This document shows positions 57,720 to 64,000 of a stretch of DNA of 64,000 nucleotides, piece by piece. Source of the stretch: RCC90-49c sp051016155. GTDB taxonomy: Bacteria; Bacteroidota; Bacteroidia; Cytophagales; Amoebophilaceae. Both the position numbers and the translations under genes were made by a program. The DNA lies in the NCBI GenBank assembly GCA_051016155.1, contig CP136537.1, positions 620,001-684,000 of the forward strand, given 5' to 3'. A model generated the notes under the pieces. That model worked only from the letters and a program-made list of their open reading frames with translations, had not been told where the DNA came from and ran no database searches. Position 1 is the first letter of the stretch. Each line of letters opens with the position of its first letter.

Positions 57720-57971
57720 GGCCCTTGTTTAGATGAAAACTATATTTTGGGTCTAAAAATAGAAATAAATAGCTACTCATTTCAAGGGTTTTCGTGAGAG
57801 CAAGCATTCGTTTTAAAACGATCGTTTAAATAGTTGGCCCTTAAGAACTACCAAAAAGTCTTCATAAAAGCCTTGAGGCAAGGTTTTAGGAACATTTACA
57901 CCCTTTTTGCCTTCTTTTTTTTGCAAGTTATACCTATTTTTAACAACATTCCTTGCATATTTTTCTACCCT
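57720..57971. other. leader between recombinase copy 2 and a broken transposase
   Basis: No independent gene is convincing here. An open frame from 57834 runs into the transposase frame, but its first 46 codons lack family character; the transposase probably starts at 57972. Confidence 0.4.
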
Positions 57972-58889
57972 ATGATCGGTCAAACAGACAACCCATTCCA
58001 GACTGACTTGTTCAAACTCAATCTCATTGAGATCCTCGATCCTAAAAAGCCTCTCTACATTTTAGCCCAAAAAATCCCCTGGAACGCTTTCGAAGACAGG
58101 TTCAAACAGCTCTATTCCAATACTGGACAGCCCGCTCATCCTATCAGGCTCATGACCGGACTCCTTCTCTTGCAACGCATCTTCAACCTCGCCGATGAGT
58201 GACTCGTCGAGCTTTGGCAAGAAAATCCCTACTTCCAGTTCTTTTGCGGGAAAAATGCCTTCCAATGGACTCAGCCTTGTGCTTCCTCTGACTTGGTGCA
58301 CTTTAGAAAAAGAATAGGACAACAAGGCATTGACTTCCTTTTTGCACTCTCTGTTGAGTTGCATCAACACAAGCTCAACAAGGCACACCAAGTCATTGTC
58401 GACTCCACGGTCCAGGAGAAGAACATCACCTTTCCCACTGATGCCAAACTTTACCGCAAAGTCATCGACACGTGTAACGGGCTGGCCAAACGGCTAGGTA
58501 TTGGGCTACGACAGAGCTACACCTTTGTTGTCAAGAAGCTCAACTATGCTCTACGACCCGTTCGGGGCGCCCAAAAAGCCCTCAAAAAGCTGCGCACCAT
58601 TGCTGGGAGACAGCTGCGTGATCTGCAAAGAAAGCTTACGCAAAGCGGGCAGCTAGCTCCCCACGCGCCGTTATTGGAGGTGATGACTCGCATTGTGGAG
58701 CAAGAAAGGAAAGACAAAAACAAAGTGTACAGTCTTCATGCACCTGAGGTAAGTTGCATTGCCAAGGGGAAAGCGCATCAACCCTACGAGTTTGGCTCTA
58801 AGATGTCAGTCGCCAGTTTGCCAGGGAGCAACGTAGTAGTGGGGATGTTGAACTTTAGGGGCAACCCCCATGACAGTAAGACGTTGAAG
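57972..58889 (+). pseudogene. DDE transposase (IS4/IS5 superfamily), in-frame TGA and 3' truncation
   Basis: The frame from MIGQTDNPFQTDLFK contains PIRLMTGLLLLQRIFNLADE and then meets a TGA at 58200-58202. The same frame is open beyond it (LVELWQENPYFQFFCGKNAF, SDLVHFRKRIG). It carries the first catalytic Asp (HQVIVDSTVQEKNITFPTDAK) and KDKNKVYSLHAPEVSCIAKG. The gene is then cut by the IS3 element at 58890, losing the rest of the catalytic domain. It is unrelated to IS5 copies A-C in detail. Two independent lesions make it a clear pseudogene. Confidence 0.87.
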
Positions 58890-58935
58890 TGCACCCATTC
58901 GTCTAGACCAAATTTATGAGATTTTGCGAGATTTT

Positions 58936-59787
58936 TTAATGGTCTATTTTTGAGCTTTTACATGTTACTCCTGTCGCATTATTGCCAACTTCACACTCAT
59001 AAACTTCCTTAGGAAATCTATAATTCAGGCCTTGATGCAGACGCGATTCATTGTACCAAACTACCCAGTCGGGAAGGGCGCCACGCATCGTGACCATATC
59101 TTCCCAGCCGTGCAAACGACTTCCTTCGCTCTTCAGAGTCCGCCATAAGCGCTCTATGTAGGCATTATCCCGACAACGACCGCTTCCGGTCATGCTCAAC
59201 TTGATCCCGGAGCTTGATACGTAATCGCAACAGATCACACTTGTAAACTGACTCCCTTGATCGCTATTGATAATCTCTGGGCAACCATAATCCAGTAAGG
59301 CCAATTCCAAGGTCCTCAGGCAAGAATGACTGCACAACGTATTGCTCAGCCTAGCTCCTACTATAAATCGACTATAGACATCTATCAGCGCTATCAGGTA
59401 CACAAAACCTACTCGGGTGGGTAAGTAAGTGATCTCTACTTGCCATACTTGATTGGGGCTACTAATGCGCAGACCGGACAGCAGATAAGGATAACTCTTC
59501 CCTAAAAACGACTTTCTAGACGTGGACACGGAAGGGTATACCGCCTGCAAATTCATCTGGCGCATCAAGCGTAATATCCCCTTGCCATTGACTTGATACC
59601 CCCGCCTCAATAATATCGCTCTGATTCGTCGGTACCCATAAACAGGATACTGGGCGTATAAATCGGCTATCTCGTTGCATAGCTCAGTCTCTTGCTTGGT
59701 AGCAGCTTGATAATAGTAGCTAGCACGACTCAGGGACAGTAGCTTGCACTGATCACGGATACTTAATGGACTACGAATGCTTATCAT
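58936..59787 (-). CDS. IS3-family transposase OrfB
   Basis: The 283-residue protein begins with the HTH_21-like region (YPVYGYRRIRAILLRRGYQV) and then the rve integrase core. The second Asp (IINSDQGSQFTS) and the Glu (RDNAYIERLWRTLK) are normal. The first position, normally Asp in DITY, is Glu here (VWQVEITYLPT), which may cripple the enzyme. It is expressed from OrfA by a -1 frameshift: the OrfB frame is open upstream through FFTQSLSQIEAVVKKK to the slippery site. Confidence 0.9.
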   Translation of the reverse strand: MISIRSPLSIRDQCKLLSLSRASYYYQAATKQETELCNEIADLYAQYPVYGYRRIRAILLRRGYQVNGKGILRLMRQMNLQAVYPSVSTSRKSFLGKSYPYLLSGLRISSPNQVWQVEITYLPTRVGFVYLIALIDVYSRFIVGARLSNTLCSHSCLRTLELALLDYGCPEIINSDQGSQFTSVICCDYVSSSGIKLSMTGSGRCRDNAYIERLWRTLKSEGSRLHGWEDMVTMRGALPDWVVWYNESRLHQGLNYRFPKEVYECEVGNNATGVTCKSSKIDH

Positions 59788-59798
59788 CTTCTTCTTTA

Positions 59799-60089
59799 CT
59801 ACTGCCTCAATCTGGCTGAGGCTTTGTGTAAAAAATCGTTTTCCACTTTTAGCTTACCAATAGTGGCATGAAGTCGCTCAATTTGGTTTTCTGTATTAAT
59901 GGAGGCCTGCTCAGATTTAGTGCAAAAAATGGCAGCTCCTCTGTCTAGTAGCTCATTTTTCCATCTTGAAGCCACCGAACAAGGCACTTGATATTTGCCG
60001 GCAATCTGAGCTGTGCTGAGCTCGCCTCGGAGCATCTCGACAGCGACCTTGAATTTAAAGTCCTTTGTGTATGTTTTTCCCTTAGGCAT
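59799..60089 (-). CDS. IS3-family transposase OrfA
   Basis: The 96-residue protein is an HTH_8/IS3 OrfA: MPKGKTYTKDFKFKVAVEML, RGELSTAQIAGKYQVPCSVA and SRWKNELLDRG. A leucine-zipper end follows (ENQIERLHATIGKLKVENDFLHK). It binds the element's ends and is the first part of the OrfAB fusion transposase. A slippery heptamer lies near its end. Confidence 0.92.
   Translation of the reverse strand: MPKGKTYTKDFKFKVAVEMLRGELSTAQIAGKYQVPCSVASRWKNELLDRGAAIFCTKSEQASINTENQIERLHATIGKLKVENDFLHKASARLRQ
59829..59835 (-). promoter_or_regulatory. programmed -1 frameshift site in the IS3 element
   Basis: The minus strand reads T TTT TTA in the OrfA frame (codons GAT TTT TTA), a classic X XXY YYZ slippery heptamer. 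A -1 slip here leads into the OrfB frame, which is open from this point. Confidence 0.8.
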
Positions 60090-60237
60090 GATTGGTACTT
60101 TTTAAAGGTTAAAGATACCTCTCTTTCTCTCATACACTGGTCTAAATTTTGGGGTGCATTACACCTCCTGTTCTTATGCTTGTTTTCTTGTTTTTGTCCA
60201 TATGCTAGTTTACAATTTCTGTCAATCTATTTTAGGA

Positions 60238-60861
60238 CGAGACACTCTGAGCTGCTGTGTGCCTCTGGCCATCAAAAGGCGCTGCATCATAGGGGGGAAG
60301 AGCATCTCATTGAAAAAGAGGCCCCATAAAAGAAAGAAGGTGAGGTAGTAAGTGAAGCGCTCATGCGAGAAGATGTGCCACTTCTCTGCGGGGACGCTAG
60401 CGAGCATCTGTGCTGTGCCGCCTGCCTCATGAAGGAGGAGCAGGGCGATGATAGGAAGGACGACGATAAGGACGAGGAACTGGATTACGTCGGTAGCGGT
60501 GACGGCCTTGATGCCTCCCCAAGCCGTGTAAGCCGCTAGGAGGAGGCCGCCGCCAAGGATAGCAAGAGCGGGATTGAGGCCAAGGCAGTGCTGTGCAATG
60601 AGGCCAAGAGCGCTGAGCTGTAGGCCAGCGGCAGTCACAGCAGAGCAGAGGCCCAAAAGGCCAGCGAGGGTCTGGGCGTGCCCTCCGTAGAGCTTTCCCA
60701 TCATCTCGCCCAGGGTAAGGCATCCCTCGAAGCGGTGCATATTGGGAGCGATGAGCCAGGCGCGGAGCAGGAAAGAGAGAGGCAAGCCAAGGAGGGCAGC
60801 AGTCATGATGACGCCACTTTGAAAGACCTCTTTCGAGTCACCCAGGATTGTAATAGTCAGT
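60238..60861 (-). pseudogene. sodium:solute symporter fragment, cut by IS elements on both sides
   Basis: About 208 codons of a polytopic protein. The frame is open up to the IS481-type end at 60861 (ILTITILGDSKEVFQSGVIM) and contains GLPLSFLLRAWLIAP, LTLGEMMGKLYG, GGHAQTLAGLLGL and AAYTAWGGIKAVTATDVIQF. The stretch GG(I/L)xAVxxTDxxQ is a signature of SSF transporters. At the other end it enters the IS3 flank near 60238 and ends. Start and C-terminal membrane segments are missing, so the gene is dead. Confidence 0.85.
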
Positions 60862-62024
60862 ATTTAATCTGACAAGCAGCTAATTTTAGTGAGCTCTAGT
60901 GTCTGCTAACTCATAACTGTCTGAGCTGCCCTTCAGGTGCATCAACTCATTATGCTTCTCCACACTCAGGTGCTTACTTGAGAGCAACGTAGCCAACGGC
61001 GTCTTCCCATAACAATAACGTCCACTATGCGGACGCTCCCCGTTGTAATAAGCTAACCATACATCCAAGTCCGTCTGTAACTCCTCTACACTCCTATATA
61101 TCTTCTTGCGCATAGCACAATCAAAGAACTCCTGCTTCATCGTCCTGTTGAATCGCTCGCATATTCCGTTACTCTGTGGAGAATACGCCCGCGTCATACT
61201 ATGACTTATCCCCTCGACCGATAAAAACAACTCATAGGCATGGTTTTCCAGTTTGCCTTTGTACTCTGTTCCTCGATCTGTTAGGATACGTAAGATAGGC
61301 ACCCCTTGCTGTTCATACCAAGGGAGCACGCGGTCATTGAGCATATCAGCGCTCGTTATCGCTGTCTTTGCATTGTAGAGCTTGCAATCTGCTACACGCG
61401 TGTAGGAGTCAATGTAGACTTGACCATAGACCTTGCCAATACCTTTGAAGTGTCCTACATAGTAGGTATCCTGGCAGCCTAAATAGCCTGGATGCTCCGT
61501 ATCGATCTCTCCATGAGCTTCCTTATCACGCTGATGCTTCTCCATGGCCTGGAGCTGACTCTCAGTGAGCACAAGGCCTTCTTGTGCCATCTTGGCTTCT
61601 AAAGCCTGAAGTCTCTTTTTGATATTATTCAAGTCATTTCGGAGCCAAATAGAGCGAACGCCACCAGGGGAAACGATAATACCTTGCTTTTTGAGCTCAT
61701 TAGCGACTCTAAGTTGTCCGTAAGCAGGAAAGTCAGTGGCCATTTGAACGACCGCTTTTTCAACAGCAGGCTCTACTCTATTAGCCAGGATAGGCTTTTT
61801 TCGACTGATCTCTAGCAATGCTTCTTGTCCACCTGTCTCAAAGAGCTCTTTAAAACGATAGTAGCTGTCTCGACTGTACCCCAAGGTTTTGCAAGCAGCC
61901 GAGATGTTGCCCAGGCTCTTAGCGAGTTCAAGCAGTCCAATTTTGGGTTTGATAATCTTCTGGTTTAAGTTCATGATGGTAGTAGTTTTAGTTGTTGTAC
62001 AATTTAACTAATGTCAGATTAAAT
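60862..62024 (-). mobile_element. IS481-type element (about 1163 bp)
   Basis: It has 13-bp perfect inverted ends, ATTTAATCTGACA at 60862-60874 and its complement at 62012-62024. It lies between the symporter fragment and another gene fragment. No target duplication was recognised (CAGT versus TTCA). A relic of the same element is at 11483-11555. Confidence 0.87.
60886..61974 (-). CDS. IS481-type DDE transposase
   Basis: The 362-residue protein has an N-terminal HTH (LLELAKSLGNISAACKTLGYSRDSYYRFK) and then a second helical DNA-binding region. The rve core shows DDE residues in QVYIDSYTRVAD, ILTDRGTEYKGK and NGICERFNRTMKQEFF. The C-terminal AYYNGERPHSGRYCYGKTPLA is typical. The frame is intact and of normal length, so the element may be active. 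Confidence 0.93.
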   Translation of the reverse strand: MNLNQKIIKPKIGLLELAKSLGNISAACKTLGYSRDSYYRFKELFETGGQEALLEISRKKPILANRVEPAVEKAVVQMATDFPAYGQLRVANELKKQGIIVSPGGVRSIWLRNDLNNIKKRLQALEAKMAQEGLVLTESQLQAMEKHQRDKEAHGEIDTEHPGYLGCQDTYYVGHFKGIGKVYGQVYIDSYTRVADCKLYNAKTAITSADMLNDRVLPWYEQQGVPILRILTDRGTEYKGKLENHAYELFLSVEGISHSMTRAYSPQSNGICERFNRTMKQEFFDCAMRKKIYRSVEELQTDLDVWLAYYNGERPHSGRYCYGKTPLATLLSSKHLSVEKHNELMHLKGSSDSYELADTRAH

Positions 62025-62026
62025 TT

Positions 62027-62179
62027 CAACTACTACATGCACGTTACGACAAAACTTACACAATCACCCCCCAGGAGCTCGATTATCTCTCTGAGCGCGT
62101 GCTGCTTTTAAGAAAACTTACTGAAAAGCTCTGTGAGGAAGAAATGCAGCGGCTTACAGGGGCTATTAATGGACAGTAG
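62027..62179 (+). pseudogene. C-terminal gene fragment cut by the IS481-type element
   Basis: A frame open from the IS edge encodes RYDKTYTITPQELDYLSERV, then LLLRKLTEKLCEEEMQRL, and a stop at 62177. It is helical and charged, with no family recognised. The IS removed its 5' part. It lies 16 bp upstream of the Rpn-family gene on the same strand. Confidence 0.45.
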
Positions 62180-62195
62180 GCATTACATTCGCCCT

Positions 62196-63989
62196 ATGAG
62201 AAAAAAAGACCAGCCTCATGATCGGTTTTACAGTGCGACACGATGTTCCATTTGAAGAGAGCTCATACGCATGAGATGGGGTCGCGTCTACACCCTATTG
62301 CCAACTAGGCGGTGCGGAGATGGTAACGCCTCCGTGCTAAGCGCCCAGTAAAGTCTAACCAAAGTAGTGAGATGGCACCAAATGGAGGCAAGGCAAAGTT
62401 GGACCAGGTTGAACAGCAGTGAATCTTCAATCTAAAGTACCGTGACGGTCAAGGTGCGAAACCAGATGATACGCATCCAGAAGCTAGGGTTCGATCCCGA
62501 ATGCCGAGAAAAATGTAATATTTCTCGGGAAAGACGCCATTGCTTCGGTACATAGAAGGCAACCTGCCCAACGCAACTCTTGGATGGGGAACGTGGTAAG
62601 CCCGATATATCGACGATATAGCGGGTAGAGGAGCTCGCAAAAAGCGAACGTTGCCAGCTCGAAAGGGCACCCGAAAACATAAGGGGGTAAATAGCGGTTC
62701 AAACTTTGCCGCACTGTGAAAGCAGGCAGACTTGCGAGTGGTGGCCGCACGAAGAGGACGTTGACAAAGAAGATGAATAATGGCAGAAAAGTTAGAGGCC
62801 TCTAAGGCCAACGTAATGCTATTAGACAGCTCCATGAAGGACTGGCATGCTATTAACTGGCAACAAGTCCTGAGCAGAGTCAATCAACTACGCCAACGCA
62901 TCTATCGTGCTTCAGTTGAGGGAGACAAGAAGAAGGTGGGCAATCTGCAGCGCCTTCAAAGCCTTGGCGGCTGCTTGAGCCGTATGCTGGGTAACTAGCA
63001 CGTACGGTTCTTAGGAGGGAAGGGGCCTCAGGAAAACTCCTGCGGGAAATATCCGTAGGCCCCGACCTATCCGACAGGACTGCATGCATCATCTTGAGGT
63101 CGTTAGAAAGTTTTTAGAAGTCTATTTAGACAAAGACATTCAAGAAGCCCTTGATTGGAGTACACTCGCTCCTTACGATACGTCGCTAATAGGAGAGCAA
63201 GGCAAGCAGCTTTATGCCGACGTCCTATATCGAGCCCTCACTAAGCAAGGAGCAGAGGTGTTCTTGATCTTTAATCATGAACGTAAACCTGACGAGCTGC
63301 TGCTGATAAGAATGTCAGAATACGGCTCAGGGACGCTTAAAAGGAGTGTGAAGCAAAAGCAAGGCAAGCCAGCATTTATAGTTTCTTTTACGCTGTACAA
63401 TGGCTCGCAGCACCCTTACCCCTATCCTAAGAACCTTCTGGACTACTATGAGGATAAAGAGCTCGCTAGGAAGCTCCTACTATCAGGTCACCGCATTATC
63501 GACTTATCCGAATACAGCGATGAGGAGTTAGCGAGCCATGGTCCGCTCAGTGCCATGGAGTTGTTCATGAAGCACATAGATAATCCTGATCTGTTTGATT
63601 GGATAAGAAAGCATGGCTCAATTATCAAGGAATTAGAGACCAGTAGCTATCTAGATCGCTCTATCGATTACTTGATAGAAGCCGGTAATTATGAAGTAGA
63701 AGAATTATTAACTTTGTTCGAGGAAGTATCACCAAAACTTAAAGAAGAAATGTTAAGCACAAGACAACAGATAGAAAGGGATGTGCTCAAGAGGGCCTCG
63801 TCCAAGTTCAAGGAAGAACTAAAGGCCACAAAGCAACAGATAGAAAGGCAAGCCATTAGGCAAGGTATGCAGACAAAAAGCCTGGAGATAGCAAAAAATA
63901 TGCTTTTGCAGCTCCATTTAGGCATTGACCTTGTCAAGCAGGCCACAGGGTTGAGCCGAGAAGCGCTCGAGCGGCTCCAAAAAGAATAG
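62196..63989 (+). CDS. Rpn-family nuclease / putative transposase split by a group II intron
   Basis: Exon 1 (62196-62232) encodes MRKKDQPHDRFYK up to the first base of codon 13. Exon 2 (63076-63989) continues in frame with DCMHHLEVVRKFLEVYLDKD and DFSTL-like WSTLAPYDTSLIGEQGKQLYADVLY. Spliced, this gives 316 residues. The HDRF(Y)K...EVVRKFLEVYL order is the standard N-terminus of PF04754 (Transposase_31/Rpn), which cannot be formed without removing the intron. A C-terminal coiled coil (KEEMLSTRQQIERDVLKR...) and the tail GIDLVKQATGLSREALERL are typical. The family has an endonuclease fold linked to recA-independent recombination. The coding sequence is discontinuous across the stated span. 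Confidence 0.85.
62780..62998 (+). pseudogene. truncated group II intron reverse transcriptase (N-terminal stub)
   Basis: A 72-codon frame contains MKDWHAINWQQVLSRVNQLR and QRIYRASVEGDKKKVGNLQR, which is the RT0/N-terminal extension of intron-encoded proteins. After LQSLGGCLSRM the frame runs into domain V and stops inside it at 62998. The finger, palm, maturase and endonuclease parts (normally some 350-500 residues) are absent. An internal deletion is therefore inferred. Confidence 0.85.
62977..63010 (+). ncRNA. group II intron domain V
   Basis: A 34-nt hairpin begins GAGCCGTATGCT and ends AGCACGTACGGTTC. It pairs throughout except for a 2-nt bulge and has a GTAA loop. This is the catalytic core of the ribozyme and matches the bacterial consensus closely. 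Confidence 0.93.
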
Positions 63990-64000
63990 CAGCGCTTCTT

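Larger units (their letters stand above)
58890..60158 (-). mobile_element. IS3-family element (about 1269 bp)
   Basis: The two orfs are flanked by related ends: TGCACCC...TAGACCA on the left, and the complement TGCACCCC...TAGACCA on the right. It separates the broken DDE transposase (left) from the broken symporter gene (right). The flanking trinucleotides differ (AAG and TTA), so no target duplication is left. An IS3-type right end relic also occurs at 44979-44999. Confidence 0.85.
62233..63075 (+). mobile_element. group II intron (843 nt) with reduced coding content
   Basis: The 5' end is GTGCGACACGATG, fitting the group II GUGYG start. Domain V is complete at 62977-63010 (34 nt; GTAA tetraloop and 2-nt bulge). 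Domain VI (about 63013-63074) has a long GGGGCCT/AGGCCCC stem and a bulged A at 63069, seven bases from the 3' end: the expected branch point. Only an N-terminal stub of the reverse transcriptase is left. Removal of the intron joins the exons of the Rpn-family gene in frame. It probably splices or is mobilised only with a protein supplied in trans, which is an inference. Confidence 0.9.

Noticed and set aside
43988..58202. TGA read as Trp (alternative genetic code)
   Set aside because: Intact genes such as the oxygenase, radC and miaA end in TGA and use TGG for Trp; interrupted genes also carry TAA and TAG.

Overview
The window looks like a chromosome segment of an intracellular Bacteroidota bacterium, most like the amoeba and arthropod symbionts of the Amoebophilus/Cardinium group. 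The lineage is inferred, not proved. The evidence is the rpmB-rpmG-DUF4295-ftsY gene order, a pheT-coiled coil-zapA block followed by a 6S-like RNA, a GldJ/GldK-type lipoprotein, Bacteroidota-style -7 boxes (TAnnTTTG), contractile-injection-system parts, and a heavy load of insertion sequences and decaying genes.

Region 1 (1-3.9 kb) is IS-rich. It holds a nuclease gene cut short beside an IS110 element with a structured upstream region (a bridge-RNA candidate), then an IS5-family element. Region 2 (4-42 kb) is a mostly healthy housekeeping backbone: groES-groEL, a PAAR spike protein and gp25-like baseplate protein, asnS, gltX, gatA, cdsA, comF, a GldK-like lipoprotein, a SPOR protein, secA, dapF, rplS, a class A penicillin-binding protein, miaA, adk, obgE, pheT, zapA, radC, rpsT, rpmB, rpmG and ftsY. 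One tRNA (CAU anticodon) lies here. The backbone is broken by a second IS5 copy with a 5-bp target duplication, an IS200/IS605 element, a decayed prolyl-4-hydroxylase-like gene, and a family of about 76-nt palindromic intergenic repeats.

Region 3 (42.1-64 kb) is an accessory island. It starts at a 3' fragment of a tRNA gene (Val, UAC) beside a tyrosine integrase, which looks like an attachment site. Its centrepiece is a 2515-residue predicted lipoprotein with MORN-like repeats, a P-loop GTPase domain, a coiled coil and about 1450 residues of 38-residue HEAT repeats. Next come an AAA/PD-(D/E)XK nuclease, two serine recombinases from a segmental duplication (one with damaged active-site motifs), a HigB/HigA-type toxin-antitoxin pair, IS3 and IS481 elements that carve up other genes, and an Rpn-family nuclease gene split by a group II intron whose excision would restore the frame.

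The strongest unusual observations are: (i) the giant MORN-GTPase-HEAT lipoprotein, with nearly identical terminal repeats; (ii) the 843-nt group II intron with intact domain V and branch point but only a stub of its reverse transcriptase; (iii) a 77-bp MITE with matching target duplication and an empty-site control in a paralogous segment; (iv) a candidate 6S RNA; (v) a candidate IS110 bridge RNA; and (vi) four genes each stopped by a single in-frame stop with open frame beyond.
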